Origin: Bowmanella yangjiangensis
GTDB lineage: Bacteria; Pseudomonadota; Gammaproteobacteria; Enterobacterales; Alteromonadaceae
Length of the DNA stretch: 64,000 nucleotides
Reading direction: 5' to 3'
Assembly (NCBI RefSeq): GCF_017255015.1
Contig: NZ_JAFKCS010000014.1
Location: 50,508 to 114,507, forward strand
The position numbers were made by a program, and so were the translations under genes. Numbering within the stretch: position 1 is the stretch's first letter; every line of letters begins with the position of its first letter. The notes under the pieces are model-generated. The model was not told the DNA's origin. It did not search any database and worked only from the letters and a program-made list of their open reading frames with translations. Positions 8,537 to 20,042 of the stretch are shown in pieces.

Positions 8537-8613
8537 CCATTTTTACTTACCAATGACGCGAAAATTTCTCTCTCTATTCGGCCATCAACGGTTTTTTACT
8601 GGATGATTTAATA

Positions 8614-9039
8614 ATGCATCTTGAGGGTTTAAGTGTTGATGAAATTGCCCCGTCAGCCATTGAATATCGCCACTTGAGAGCGCTGGTGGGCTGGTCTAAT
8701 GATTTGGACGAACAATCGATGATTGGCAGCCTGACAAACTCGCTTTATCACGTCACCTTACGTAACAACGACCAACTGGTGGGTATGGCCAGAGTGGTAG
8801 GGGATGGGTATATGTACTTTTATATTCAGGATGTGGTTGTTCACCCCGATTGGCAAAGATGTGGTATTGGCCACTTGCTGATGGAAAAGGTCGAAGACTT
8901 CCTTAAGCTGGCAGCAGGACCGGGAGCAACAGTAGGTTTATTTGCCGCCAAGGGGAAGGAAGGCTTTTATCGTGACTACGGCTACCTGGAACGCACTGGC
9001 AGCGAACTAGGCTTAGGTATGTGCCGGTTTGTAAATTGA
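8614..9039 (+). CDS. GNAT family N-acetyltransferase
   Basis: A 141-residue single-domain GNAT enzyme. The core strand VGMARVVGDGYMYFYIQDVVVHPDW (in parts: VGMARVVGDG, FYIQDVVVHPDWQ) leads into the acetyl-CoA loop RCGIGHLLMEKVEDFL at about 89-104, and the end has KEGFYRDYGYLER, a common C-terminal element. Acceptor substrate unknown. It stands alone, 77 bases after the AHSA1-like gene. Confidence 0.85.
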   Translation: MHLEGLSVDEIAPSAIEYRHLRALVGWSNDLDEQSMIGSLTNSLYHVTLRNNDQLVGMARVVGDGYMYFYIQDVVVHPDWQRCGIGHLLMEKVEDFLKLAAGPGATVGLFAAKGKEGFYRDYGYLERTGSELGLGMCRFVN

Positions 9040-9148
9040 AGGTAGTAAACCTTTAAAAAGTCGTCTTAGCAACGTGGCCAGCTGACCACGGGCTGCGTTA
9101 ATCAACCAACTAAAATAGGAATGCCTTCCCTGGCTCCATCACGAATAC

Positions 9149-9718
9149 TTATGCCGTTATAGCGCGGCCCAAACCAGCCTTATCGTCTTTAATCGTGCCT
9201 TGTATCAGGGGCTTTTTCGGTTCTTTGTAACGCATGGGGGCCAGTTTGGCCTCGATGCAGTCACGAATTTCCTGAGCTGAATAACCCGACTTCACCTTAA
9301 TGCGCAAATGGGGAATGCGGGCGGCATCCAGGCTGCTACTGACATACCAGTCGCGCTGACTTTTGTAGCCGTCTTTTCCGGCGTTATGCACCAGATCCAC
9401 TGCCACCACAGGACTCATATCGGTTTTGTCACACAGTACAAAGTCCAGTTGTCTGGAAGCGGCTTTTTGTAACGCGCTACGCGCGGTTTTTTTGTCGGTG
9501 CCCTGGCGCAGGCTGAGAATATCGCTGAGTTTAACCCGGCAGATCACCCGGTATTGATGGCCAACGGCGCTTTCGAGCAGCTCAAGGAAAGTGCGTTCAA
9601 CGGGGGTAAACAGGTTACTGCGTTTTTTAAACGGAAAGGCCAGCTTTTCGCCCGTCAGTTTAATGGCGCCGATAGCCACCACAATTAGCATCATTAGCAG
9701 AACAATGGTCAGTTCCAT
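9149..9718 (-). CDS. DUF2726 protein with N-terminal membrane anchor
   Basis: A 189-residue protein. Residues 1-22 are a membrane anchor, followed by a basic linker and the DUF2726 domain: FTPVERTFLELLESAV, then DFVLCDKTDMSPVVAVDLV and a HLRIKVKSGYSAQEIR end. The LDFVLCD and AVDL strands look like a restriction-endonuclease-type fold, which is the usual reading of DUF2726, but no cleavage activity is shown. The start at ATG 9718 has a GGAG site 7 bases upstream. A TTG at 9730 is less likely. Confidence 0.78.
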   Translation of the reverse strand: MELTIVLLMMLIVVAIGAIKLTGEKLAFPFKKRSNLFTPVERTFLELLESAVGHQYRVICRVKLSDILSLRQGTDKKTARSALQKAASRQLDFVLCDKTDMSPVVAVDLVHNAGKDGYKSQRDWYVSSSLDAARIPHLRIKVKSGYSAQEIRDCIEAKLAPMRYKEPKKPLIQGTIKDDKAGLGRAITA

Positions 9719-9818
9719 AGCAGTCTCCAAAGAAAAGAAGCCAAGCTTTTGACACTTGGCGCAAGTATGGGAGAGTCTGCAAATTAAGTGCCAGAACTGG
9801 CCGGGGTGAAGGCTCTGG

Positions 9819-10148
9819 TTATTCTTTTACCAGCATATCAATCTGGCTACCCTTGCCATCGGCCGAGATCACCACAACCCAGCGACCTTGCTTGTCTTCT
9901 AATACCTGACGGTCTTTACTTTGACTTTGTAACGCATCGCTAAGTTGGTCTTGATAAAAGGCCAGAGTCTGTGCCGGTGTCAGGGATGAGAAATAACTCA
10001 AGGTTGCCGGTAGCTTGTCGTCAAATATGTGACAAGACCCCGCCTTTTCAACCAGCGGCAGCTGATGGAACTTTTCCGGACAGTCTGTTGCGGCCAGGCT
10101 CGACGTAGAGAGCGCCAGCAGCAACAAACAGGATTTTTTAATCGCCAT
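9819..10148 (-). CDS. Small exported protein of unknown function
   Basis: The product is a 109-residue protein with a signal peptide (MAIKKSCLLLLALSTSSLAA, cleavage expected near residue 20), then a short domain with two cysteines (residues about 23 and 40) that could form a disulfide. I do not recognise a family. The start chosen is the ATG at 10148. A TTG at 10157 is in frame but has no better ribosome site. It stands alone, convergent with nothing and divergent from the CBS gene at 10235. Confidence 0.65.
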   Translation of the reverse strand: MAIKKSCLLLLALSTSSLAATDCPEKFHQLPLVEKAGSCHIFDDKLPATLSYFSSLTPAQTLAFYQDQLSDALQSQSKDRQVLEDKQGRWVVVISADGKGSQIDMLVKE

Positions 10149-10234
10149 GGTATGCAAGTCTCTTAATGAGGTATGGTTACTATAGAATGTCCCGCAGGGG
10201 GCGACAAATAGCCGGTGTGATACAAAGGTATAAG

Positions 10235-10705
10235 ATGAGTCTGGAAAAAGTGATGACCAAGCGAGTGGTAACTATCGGCGCAGATGCCAGTCTTGCCGAG
10301 GTGCAACGCATTTTTGCTGCCAAGCTTTTCCATCATTTGCTGGTGGTGGAAAACGACCAATTGGTGGGTATGGTTTCGGACCGCGACCTGCTTAAAGCGC
10401 TCAGCCCTAATTTGGGTACGGCCTCGGAAACCCGCCGGGATACGGCGACGCTGAATAAGAAAGTACATCAGATTATGACCCGCCAACTATGGGTGCTGAC
10501 ACAAGACGATGACATCTACGATGCCATCAGCCTGATGAACCAGCAAAAAATTTCCTGCCTGCCGGTAATTGATCAACACCGCAAGCCCATCGGAATTTTA
10601 AGTTGGCGCGATATACTGCGCTTGTTATCGCAAGGTAAGGCCAAACGTGACAGGCGATTTGACGCTTACCATCAGCCATTGCAGCACCGGGACGATATTA
10701 TCTGA
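10235..10705 (+). CDS. CBS domain pair protein
   Basis: A 156-residue protein made of two CBS motifs: MSLEKVMTKRVVTIGADASL through GMVSDRDLLKAL, and IMTRQLWVLTQDDDIYDAIS through PIGILSWRDILRLL. CBS pairs bind adenosine nucleotides or related ligands and act as energy sensors. No effector domain is attached, so it probably acts on a partner protein. The start at 10235 has AAGG six bases upstream. An ATG at 10166 would add residues with no CBS resemblance. Confidence 0.85.
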   Translation: MSLEKVMTKRVVTIGADASLAEVQRIFAAKLFHHLLVVENDQLVGMVSDRDLLKALSPNLGTASETRRDTATLNKKVHQIMTRQLWVLTQDDDIYDAISLMNQQKISCLPVIDQHRKPIGILSWRDILRLLSQGKAKRDRRFDAYHQPLQHRDDII

Positions 10706-10712
10706 CCCATAA

Positions 10713-10736
10713 AAAACGCAGCCTAGGCTGCGTTTT
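10713..10736. terminator. Bidirectional terminator between CBS gene and gltD
   Basis: A perfect palindrome with 12-base arms (10713-10724 and 10725-10736), flanked by A-runs and T-runs. It sits between the convergent CBS gene (+) and gltD (-), so it can end both transcripts. Confidence 0.85.
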
Positions 10737-10758
10737 GGCTTCTCGAAAGTTTGCCTTA

Positions 10759-12189
<1,431 letters not shown>

Positions 12190-15100
12190 TTACTGGGCCT
12201 GAACGCGCAACTCGGCGCTGGAACGGCTGATATGACCCAGCAGATTCTTCACATCGCTGGTCTTAGGTTTGACCAAGCGGAACTGCTTTAAGTACTGATT
12301 AAACTGGCTGAGGATCTCCAGTGAGTGTTCACTGCCAGTTTCTTCGTAGTGCTGGTTGATTAAGCCACGCAGGTGCTCGGCCAGAATCGGCTTGTCGTCG
12401 ATACTCAGCACTTCCACGAGATCCGCGTTAACGCGGCGATCAAAATCATTGGCCTTGTCCAGTACATAGGCAAAACCTCCTGTCATACCGGCACCGAAGT
12501 TAACGCCGGTCTGCCCCAGGATGGCGACGATACCGCCCGTCATATACTCACAGGCGTTATCACCGGTGCCTTCCACGACAGCCACAGCCCCGGAGTTGCG
12601 CACGGCAAAACGCTCACCGGCACGACCCGCCGCAAACAACTTGCCGCCGGTTGCGCCGTATAAACAGGTGTTACCCATAATGGCACTGTCGTGCGTGGCG
12701 TAATGCACGCCCGCCGGTGGATGAATAGTGATCTTGCCGCCCGTCATACCTTTGCCCACATAATCGTTGGCATCACCAATCAGGTGCAGTTCCAGACCGC
12801 CGGCATTCCATACGCCGAAGCTTTGTCCGGCTGTGCCGGTCAAAGTAATGCGCAGCGGATAGTCGGCCATACCCTGGTTGCCATGGCGCTCGGCAATATA
12901 GCCGGAAATGCGGGCACCCACAGAACGGTCGGTGTTACGAATGCTGTAACGCCAACTGCCACCGCTCTTGTTCTCTACGGCTTGTTGAACGTCTTGCAGG
13001 ATCTGCAGGTTAAGCTCACCCTTATCCAGCGGCGCGTTGGTTACCTCGGAGCAGAACAGCTTAGTGTGTGCCGCAGCTTCTGGCTTGGCCAGAATCGGTG
13101 ACAAATCCAGGCGTTGCTGGCGGGCATTGATACCGTCGATAACTTCGAGCAGCTCGGTGCGGCCAATCAGCTCTTCCAGCTTACGTACGCCTAAAGCGGC
13201 CATCAGTTCGCGTGTTTCACGGGCAATGAACTTGAAGTAGTTCATGACCATGTCAGGTAAACCAATAAAGTAGTTGTCACGCAGGTTTTTATCCTGAGTG
13301 GCAACACCAGTGGCGCAGTTATTTAAATGGCAGATACGCAGGTATTTACAACCTAGTGCCACCATAGGGCCAGTGCCAAAACCGAAGCTCTCAGCGCCCA
13401 GAATCGCGGCCTTGATCACGTCCAGACCGGTCTTCAGACCACCGTCGGTTTGTACTCTTACTTTATGGCGCAGGCCGTTTTCCACCAAGGCTTGTTGGCT
13501 CTCTGCCAAACCCAGTTCCCAGGGGCTACCGGCATATTTTACTGAGGTAAGCGGGCTGGCACCGGTACCGCCGTCATAGCCGGATACCGTGATCAAATCC
13601 GCATAGGCCTTGGCTACGCCTGTGGCGACAGTGCCGACCCCTGGCTCAGAGACCAGCTTGACCGAAATCAGTGCCTTAGGGTTAACCTGTTTCAGGTCGA
13701 AAATCAGCTGGGCCAAATCTTCAATAGAATAAATATCGTGATGCGGCGGTGAAATCAGGGTCACGCCCGGCACCGAATAGCGCAGCTCAGCGATGTATTT
13801 ATTGACCTTGTCACCCGGCAACTGGCCACCTTCACCGGGCTTGGCACCTTGTGCTACCTTGATTTGCAACACATCAGCGTTGACCAGATAGTGTGGGGTA
13901 ACACCAAAGCGGCCGGAGGCTATTTGCTTAATACGCGAGTTTTTCTCGGTACCAAAACGCGCAGGATCTTCACCGCCTTCCCCTGAGTTGGACTGACCGC
14001 CTAAACGGTTCATGGCAATGGCCAGGGCTTCATGGGCTTCGGGGCTGAGGGCTCCGATACTCATAGCGGCGGTATCAAAGCGCGGATACAGGGCTTCAAC
14101 CGGCTCCACTTCATTGATGTCGATTCCTTGCTCGCTGAACTTCAGCTTGAGCAAGTCACGGATATGCGCCACCGGGCGCTCATTAACCAGCGCCGCAAAT
14201 TCCTGATAATCGGCGTACTCGCCACTGACTACGGCTTTTTGCAAGGTGCTGACCACATCCGGGTTATAGGCATGGTATTCACCGTCGTGCACATACTTAA
14301 GCAAGCCACCATGACTGATGGTTTTACGCTTAATCCAGGCAATACGGTTAAGGTTTTGAATATCCTGCTCAAAATCGTCGAAGTTGGCACCCTGGATACG
14401 GCTGGGTACGCCGTGGAAGCACAGCTTCATCACATCCTGATGAATACCTATGGCTTCGAACAGCTTGGCGCAGCGGTAACTGGCCACGGTGCTGATACCC
14501 ATCTTCGACATGATCTTATACAGACCTTTATTGATGCCCTTACGATAATTCAGTACCGCTTCCATTACGGGAATGTCCAGCTCGCCTTTATCCGCCATCT
14601 GTTCGATAACTTCATAGGCCAGGAAGGGGTACACCGCCGTGGCACCCAGGCCGATCAATACGGCAAAGTGGTGCGGGTCACGCGCCGAGGCAGTTTCTAC
14701 CACTATGTTGGCGTCGCAGCGCAACGCTTTTTCCACCAACCGGCGCTGCACCGCTCCCACTGCCATTGGCGCCGGGATAGGCAGACGATTGGCTTTTATT
14801 TTGCGATCCGAGAGGATCACAAAGGCCGCTTTTTTCTGTCTGACCAGGTATTCAGCCTCATCACAGACACGTTTCAGCGCCGCTTTCAGGCCTTCTTCTG
14901 GGGTGTAGTTGAGGTCGATGACTTCGGAGTAATAGTACTCAGGGGCAAATTCTCTCAGTTGTTTGAGATCCGTGTACAGCATGACCGGCGATTCAAACAG
15001 CACCCGGTTGGCATAGCCAGAGGTTTCGCTGAATACGTTCTGTTCGCGACCAATACAAGTTGCTAGTGACATTACGTGGTTTTCCCGCAGCGGATCGATT

Positions 15101-16653
15101 GGCGGGTTGGTCACCTGTGCAAACAACTGACGGAAATAGTCGTAAATAGTGCGATGCTTACCTGACAGAACAGCCATGGGGGTGTCATCACCCATTGAGC
15201 CAACCGCTTCCTGGCCATCTTTGGCCAGTACCTTGATCACCTGCTGAATTTCTTCGTAGCTGTAATTAAACTGCTTGTAGTAGGTGTTCATCATGTCATC
15301 GTCAAACAGACGTACACCAATCAGGCTTGCATCGCATTTCTGGATAGGCAGCAAACGGCTGATGTGTTTGTCCAGCCATTCACGATAAGGATGGCGGTTT
15401 TTCAGATCTTCATCGATCTCGCTGGAATGCAGTACTTTACCTGTGTAAGTGTCCACCGCCAGCATTTCACCGGGACCGACACGGCCTTTTTCTACTACGT
15501 CTTCGGGCTGGTAATCCCAAATCCCTATTTCAGAGGCCAGGGTAATCAGGCCGTCTTTGGTGATCACATAGCGGGCCGGACGCAGGCCGTTTCTGTCCAG
15601 GTTACAAGCCACGTGGCGGCCGTTGGTCATCACGATACCGGCCGGGCCATCCCAAGGCTCCATGTGCATGGAGTTAAACTCGTAGAATGCCTTGAGGTCC
15701 GGGTCCATGGTGTCATTGTTCTGATACGCAGGTGGCACCAGTAAGCGCATGGCACGGAATAAATCCATACCACCGGCCAGGAATAGCTCCAGCATATTGT
15801 CCAGTGACGAGGAATCAGAGCCCTCGAAGTTCACAAAAGGGGCCGCGTCATGTAAATCGGGCAACAGCGGCGTACGGAACTTATAGGTACGGGCTTCAGC
15901 CCACTCGCGGTTACCGCGAATCGTGTTGATTTCGCCATTGTGAGCCAGGAATCTAAATGGCTGGGCCAGCGGCCATCTGGGCAGCGTATTAGTAGAAAAA
16001 CGCTGGTGGAAAACACAGATAGCCGATTGCATGCGTTCATCGGCCAAATCCAAATAGAAATTCGGCAGATCTTTGGGCATGACCAAGCCCTTGTAGATAG
16101 TTACCAGGTTCGACAGACAGGCAATGTAAAAGTCCGGATCATGGCTCATGCGTTTTTCAGCACGGCGACGCGCCATAAACAAACGGCGTTCCACATCTTT
16201 CTTCCGCCAGCCTGGCGGGGCATTGACAAACACCTGCTCAATTTGGGGCAGACCGGTTAAAGCCAGTTCACCCAACAGCGCCGGATTGGTTGGCACCACG
16301 CGCCAGCCCTGTACGTCCAGGGTTTCTTTTTGCAACTCTTCATTAAGGATATCGCGAGCTTGCTGGGCCAGTACCGGATCCTGGCTGAGAAATACCATGC
16401 CGACGCCGTATTTCTTGGCCAGCTTCCAGCCTTTTTCCTCGCCGATAGCGCGGAAGAAAGCATCGGGTTTTTGCAGCAGCAAACCACACCCGTCGCCTGT
16501 TTTACCATCTGCGGCAATTCCGCCCCTGTGCTGCATACGATCCAGCGCATGGATAGCGGTTTTTACCAGACTGTGGCTGGGTTGCCCTTGTGTATGGGCA
16601 ATCAAGCCAAAACCACAGTTATCCCGAGAATCGTTCGGGTTATATAGTCTCAT
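12190..16653 (-). CDS. gltB: Glutamate synthase [NADPH] large subunit
   Basis: GltB is the catalytic subunit, 1487 residues, the normal size. The first 12 residues are a propeptide. The catalytic N-terminal Cys is at residue 13 in [11 protein letters not shown], and [14 protein letters not shown] follows. Glutamine is hydrolysed in the N-terminal domain, ammonia passes to the FMN domain, and the 3Fe-4S cluster motif appears late as [11 protein letters not shown]. The last 250 residues hold the GXGXG helix repeat domain ([16 protein letters not shown]). The ATG at 16653 has AAGGAG nine bases upstream. Start at residue 1 agrees with other GltB propeptides, though it is shorter than in E. coli. 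Confidence 0.98.
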   Translation of the reverse strand: MRLYNPNDSRDNCGFGLIAHTQGQPSHSLVKTAIHALDRMQHRGGIAADGKTGDGCGLLLQKPDAFFRAIGEEKGWKLAKKYGVGMVFLSQDPVLAQQARDILNEELQKETLDVQGWRVVPTNPALLGELALTGLPQIEQVFVNAPPGWRKKDVERRLFMARRRAEKRMSHDPDFYIACLSNLVTIYKGLVMPKDLPNFYLDLADERMQSAICVFHQRFSTNTLPRWPLAQPFRFLAHNGEINTIRGNREWAEARTYKFRTPLLPDLHDAAPFVNFEGSDSSSLDNMLELFLAGGMDLFRAMRLLVPPAYQNNDTMDPDLKAFYEFNSMHMEPWDGPAGIVMTNGRHVACNLDRNGLRPARYVITKDGLITLASEIGIWDYQPEDVVEKGRVGPGEMLAVDTYTGKVLHSSEIDEDLKNRHPYREWLDKHISRLLPIQKCDASLIGVRLFDDDMMNTYYKQFNYSYEEIQQVIKVLAKDGQEAVGSMGDDTPMAVLSGKHRTIYDYFRQLFAQVTNPPIDPLRENHVMSLATCIGREQNVFSETSGYANRVLFESPVMLYTDLKQLREFAPEYYYSEVIDLNYTPEEGLKAALKRVCDEAEYLVRQKKAAFVILSDRKIKANRLPIPAPMAVGAVQRRLVEKALRCDANIVVETASARDPHHFAVLIGLGATAVYPFLAYEVIEQMADKGELDIPVMEAVLNYRKGINKGLYKIMSKMGISTVASYRCAKLFEAIGIHQDVMKLCFHGVPSRIQGANFDDFEQDIQNLNRIAWIKRKTISHGGLLKYVHDGEYHAYNPDVVSTLQKAVVSGEYADYQEFAALVNERPVAHIRDLLKLKFSEQGIDINEVEPVEALYPRFDTAAMSIGALSPEAHEALAIAMNRLGGQSNSGEGGEDPARFGTEKNSRIKQIASGRFGVTPHYLVNADVLQIKVAQGAKPGEGGQLPGDKVNKYIAELRYSVPGVTLISPPHHDIYSIEDLAQLIFDLKQVNPKALISVKLVSEPGVGTVATGVAKAYADLITVSGYDGGTGASPLTSVKYAGSPWELGLAESQQALVENGLRHKVRVQTDGGLKTGLDVIKAAILGAESFGFGTGPMVALGCKYLRICHLNNCATGVATQDKNLRDNYFIGLPDMVMNYFKFIARETRELMAALGVRKLEELIGRTELLEVIDGINARQQRLDLSPILAKPEAAAHTKLFCSEVTNAPLDKGELNLQILQDVQQAVENKSGGSWRYSIRNTDRSVGARISGYIAERHGNQGMADYPLRITLTGTAGQSFGVWNAGGLELHLIGDANDYVGKGMTGGKITIHPPAGVHYATHDSAIMGNTCLYGATGGKLFAAGRAGERFAVRNSGAVAVVEGTGDNACEYMTGGIVAILGQTGVNFGAGMTGGFAYVLDKANDFDRRVNADLVEVLSIDDKPILAEHLRGLINQHYEETGSEHSLEILSQFNQYLKQFRLVKPKTSDVKNLLGHISRSSAELRVQAQ

Positions 16654-17354
16654 TACTCATGACTCCTTCAACCGTTCGACTGGGCAGGGTGATGTTTTTA
16701 TTCAGGGGTGGCATGTGCTGGACTCTTTGTGGTCCGTTATTTCATGCGCCTGTGTCGTTAGGATGACCTGTGACAGGTTCTATTTTTATTTGGGGTTACC
16801 AGTCTTTCTTGTTTGAACAAGGCAGTTTATTCCCTTCTACCTTGGTTCATATCGTGTCGGTTTTAGCCGACGTCGACGCCTCTTGGCCAATGGCCATTTC
16901 CGCATTCCTATTTAGTTATTGGCCGACCTCAAGCCTGCCTGCACCAATAACGAATCTTTATGCACCCATAAAGAGCGGCTAATGAAAATACCACAATGCT
17001 TCTACAAATCAATTACCCAAGAGTAATAAGCTCGAAATGTATTTGGTTATTTTTATGGAAAATTAGGATAAATATTCCGAACTGGTCGGCTTCTGAGCAT
17101 TTTGCTGCTTTGGTTGTTAGCTTATAACCAAATGTGCTGATATCTGTATACGACTAAAATCGTATAAAAAGCAGACAGGGTTGATTTGTTTTTGGGTGAA
17201 TTAATATTCATCAAATGTGAATATAAATGTTTATCTGTTGTTAGCGAACTGTAGCAATTTCAGAGTACTTGCAGGGACAAGTTAAAATCAGCTTGGGCAT
17301 TGTTGTTGGCTCTTGCTAGGATGCCGACAATTGTCGTCAGTGGAAATCTTCCCT
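16654..17354. other. Intergenic region between gltB and arcB
   Basis: About 700 bases with no gene that I can support. A candidate gltB promoter on the minus strand is TTGATT (17007-17012) with a 16-base gap to TATTTT (16985-16990). This would give a leader of roughly 320 bases. A short palindrome ACCTGT-G-ACAGGT is at 16766-16778, next to an AT-rich run. A candidate arcB promoter is given separately. I found no open frame with a credible start here apart from a 6-codon frame overlapping the gltB start. Confidence 0.4.
17293..17322 (+). promoter_or_regulatory. Candidate arcB promoter
   Basis: TTGGGC (17293-17298) is followed by an 18-base gap to TAGGAT (17317-17322), with a TG one base upstream of it, giving an extended -10 form. 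It would start transcription near 17330, about 25 bases before the arcB ATG at 17355. This is a visual match only. Confidence 0.35.
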
Positions 17355-19703
17355 ATGCAACCTTCGCCTTCCAGCCAAAATGAATCCTGGGCCATACGTT
17401 TCGCGCAATTTGTTGACCGTTTCGGCACCCTGCGTATTAGCATTTTATTTGTGATACTGACCCTGATATTCACCATCGCCGGCTCTTATTTCATTCGTTT
17501 ATATATGACAGGTGAAGTCCATGTGGAGGATTTTGCCTCTGCCATTATGCTGACATTGTTAAGTGCGCCCTGGGTACTGTATTTCTTCAGTGAACTGGTC
17601 AGACAGTTGGAGATTAGCCGTCATAACCTCAAGGACGTGGTGGCACAGTTGGAAAGCTTGCGTGAAGAGGACGTGCTGCTGAATCGTGAGTTACAAAATA
17701 ATATTCGCCAGTTAAATATCGAGATAGAAGAGCGGCGTAAAGCGCAGGAAGACAGAGAAAAAGTCTTTGCTGAGCTGGAGCAGGAGATATACGAGAAGTC
17801 GGAGAAAGAACAGCATGCGTTGAGGCTGTCCTCACTGCTGCGTTCCATCATCGATGCCAGCCCGGATCTGATTTATTTTCGCAACGAAGAAGGGCGTTTT
17901 GCCGGCTGTAATACGGTTGCCGAACAGATGACAGGCAAAACCGAAGCCGAGCTGATGGGACTGACGCCCCATGAAGTGTATGACGAAGATCTGGCTAATC
18001 AGGTAGTGGCCAGTGATCACGAAGTCTTGGAGAACAATGTTGGCATTACCGATGAGTTATGGCTGCGCTTTGCCGATGGCAGCAAGCGCTACTATGAAAT
18101 GCGTAAGGTGCCGTTTTTTGACAAAGAAGGTAACCGCTTAGGTTTACTGGCCTTCGGTCGTGATATCACCGAGCGTAAACATTCTCAGGTGGCGCTGGAA
18201 AAGGCCAGCCGCGATAAAACCGCTTTTATTGCCACTATCAGCCACGAATTGCGTACGCCACTCAACGGCATAGTGGGCTTAAGTCGTATGCTCAGAGACA
18301 CTAAGCTGACCGATGAGCAATATGCCTGGGTCAGCACTATATATGCCAGTGCCATCACCCTGGGTAATATTTTTAACGACATTATCGACATCGACAAATT
18401 GGGGCGCGATAAGCTGGAGTTGGCGCTTAAGACCGTTAGCCTCAAGGACTTCTTTTCTGAACTGTCCAGCATCATTCAGCTGTTGGTGGCAGACAAAAAC
18501 CTCAATTTCCAGACGCAAATGATTGAGCCTTTGCCTGATTTTGTTGAAGCAGATGGCACCAGGCTGCGCCAGGTGTTGTGGAATTTGTTATTCAATGCGG
18601 TGAAGTTTACTCAGCAAGGTTCGGTGAGCTTTAGCCTGTCGGCGGAGGCGCCCAAAAACGGTATCTGTAATGTGGTGTTTAAAGTCGCGGATACCGGAGT
18701 GGGGATCCCTGAGGAAGAATTACCTAAGATTTTTGCCATGTACTATCAGGTTAAACACCCAGACCACCAGAGCGCCACCGGTACCGGGATTGGTTTGGCC
18801 ATTTGTAAGAAAATGGTGGAGCTGATGGACGGCGATATCAAGGTGACCAGTGAGGTGGGTAAAGGCACCTGTTTTACCGTTGAATTGCCATTAGCTATCA
18901 GCACCCGCCCGGCACAATTAGCTGAACTCAAAATTACTGGTTTGAAGATATTACTGGTGGAAGATATTGAGCTGAATGTGATTGTGGCTAAAGCCTTGCT
19001 CGAAAAACTGGGGCAGACGGTGGAAGTGGCGATGACAGGGCGTCAGGCACTGGATATGGCCAGAGCTAATCATTACGACTTGGTCCTGCTGGATATTCAA
19101 CTGCCAGACATGAACGGCTTTGAAGTGGTCAGCCGTATGCATGAGGAGGAACTTGTTGTTGGGACGCCTGTGGTGGCATTGACTGCCAACGTGATCAAAA
19201 CCCGTCAGGAATATTTGGATCAGGGAATGGATGACGTTATTTCTAAACCCATTAAGAAAAGTCGGGTGGTGGAAGTATTCAACCAGCTGTTCTGCGATGC
19301 CTCAGAGCTGCCTTGTTTACCCGAGACAAGTACACCGGCTAAGAGTGAGTCTGTACTGGACTTGGACATGTTACAGATGCTGGTGGATACCATAGGCGCT
19401 GAAATGCTCAGCACCAGCGTTAATGTGTTTAATCAGAGTATTCCGCAATACATGGAAATCCTGCTGACCAACTTAAGTGCCAAGGACAAGGATGAAGTCT
19501 GCGCTCAGGCTCACAAAATTAAAGGCGCAGCGGGGTCGGTTGGGCTTTCCAGGGTGCAGAAGATAGCTAATCAAATTCAGCAGGGCGATCATCCGGCCTG
19601 GTGGCAAAATGTTTATGACTGGGTTGAGGAGTTGCAAGATACCCTTAAGCTGGACATTCAATCGCTCAATAATTGGTTGTCTGATCAAACTATTGATGAC
19701 TGA
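17355..19703 (+). CDS. arcB: Aerobic respiration control hybrid sensor kinase ArcB
   Basis: ArcB senses the quinone pool and phosphorylates ArcA. The 782-residue product has two membrane segments (about residues 25-50 and 60-80), a coiled coil (85-160), a PAS domain (RSIIDASPDLIYFRNE from about residue 160), a histidine kinase with His297 in ISHELRTPLNG, ATPase motifs DTGVGIP and GTGIGLA, a receiver with Asp580 in LLDIQLPDM, and a C-terminal HPt domain with His720 in AHKIKGAAG. These match E. coli ArcB His292, Asp576 and His717. I chose ATG 17355. A TTG at 17313 is in frame but adds nothing family-like. No arcA gene lies in the window. Confidence 0.97.
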   Translation: MQPSPSSQNESWAIRFAQFVDRFGTLRISILFVILTLIFTIAGSYFIRLYMTGEVHVEDFASAIMLTLLSAPWVLYFFSELVRQLEISRHNLKDVVAQLESLREEDVLLNRELQNNIRQLNIEIEERRKAQEDREKVFAELEQEIYEKSEKEQHALRLSSLLRSIIDASPDLIYFRNEEGRFAGCNTVAEQMTGKTEAELMGLTPHEVYDEDLANQVVASDHEVLENNVGITDELWLRFADGSKRYYEMRKVPFFDKEGNRLGLLAFGRDITERKHSQVALEKASRDKTAFIATISHELRTPLNGIVGLSRMLRDTKLTDEQYAWVSTIYASAITLGNIFNDIIDIDKLGRDKLELALKTVSLKDFFSELSSIIQLLVADKNLNFQTQMIEPLPDFVEADGTRLRQVLWNLLFNAVKFTQQGSVSFSLSAEAPKNGICNVVFKVADTGVGIPEEELPKIFAMYYQVKHPDHQSATGTGIGLAICKKMVELMDGDIKVTSEVGKGTCFTVELPLAISTRPAQLAELKITGLKILLVEDIELNVIVAKALLEKLGQTVEVAMTGRQALDMARANHYDLVLLDIQLPDMNGFEVVSRMHEEELVVGTPVVALTANVIKTRQEYLDQGMDDVISKPIKKSRVVEVFNQLFCDASELPCLPETSTPAKSESVLDLDMLQMLVDTIGAEMLSTSVNVFNQSIPQYMEILLTNLSAKDKDEVCAQAHKIKGAAGSVGLSRVQKIANQIQQGDHPAWWQNVYDWVEELQDTLKLDIQSLNNWLSDQTIDD

Positions 19704-19719
19704 TTTCTGATGGCTTTGC

Positions 19720-19749
19720 GCTGTCTGGCTGCTTATCTGGCCAGACAGC
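19720..19749 (+). terminator. Hairpin after arcB
   Basis: A perfect 10-base inverted repeat GCTGTCTGGC / GCCAGACAGC with a 10-base loop begins 17 bases after the arcB stop. There is no T-run just after it. A second small hairpin with a T-run lies 20 bases further. Together they probably end arcB transcription. Confidence 0.55.
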
Positions 19750-19765
19750 ATACAACCCGTGTTTT

Positions 19766-19798
19766 ATGCAATCGTTTCCAAAACGATGTTGTTTTTTA
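19766..19798 (+). promoter_or_regulatory. Small hairpin that also resembles a weak LacI operator
   Basis: ATCGTTT (19771-19777), CCA, AAACGAT (19781-19787) then a T-run reads as an intrinsic terminator for arcB. The same bases 19766-19781 match the 16-base palindromic operator at 19903-19918 in 13 of 16 positions. Both readings are possible and they need not exclude each other. Confidence 0.4.
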
Positions 19799-19902
19799 TT
19801 GCCTGAACTCACTACCGCATAGTCGTTTGTTAACCAGCTTATTCTCCACATACGCCATTTAAATTGAATTTAACATTTTCAAAACATTTTATTTCGATGT
19901 TA

Positions 19903-19918
19903 TTGCAATCGATTGCAA
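19903..19918. promoter_or_regulatory. Palindromic operator upstream of the TonB receptor
   Basis: The bases TTGCAATCGATTGCAA form a perfect 16-base palindrome 124 bases before the receptor ATG. The identical 16-mer, and two more matching bases after it, occur at 26482-26497 between the GH65 and MFS genes. Perfect palindromes with a central CG are typical of LacI-family operators, and a LacI-family gene lies at 22390 in the same locus. I infer that its product binds here. Confidence 0.8.
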
Positions 19919-20042
19919 TTAGATCTATTTTTAACCTGTCTTAATCAACACAGTGGCAAACCGGCGGAATATTTCTCTAGATATTGATCGTCGATAATTA
20001 AAGATTAGTTAGCAAAATCATAAAGATAACTGGGGACCAGCA

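Noticed and set aside
14032..15066. Long open frame (344 codons) antisense to gltB on the plus strand
   Set aside because: It lies wholly inside gltB, has no family resemblance and no ribosome site. It is a by-product of the GC content of a long conserved gene.
16640..16660. Six-codon frame overlapping the gltB start (ATG at 16660)
   Set aside because: It is only two bases from the AAGGAG site, too close for good initiation, and there is no other evidence of a leader peptide.
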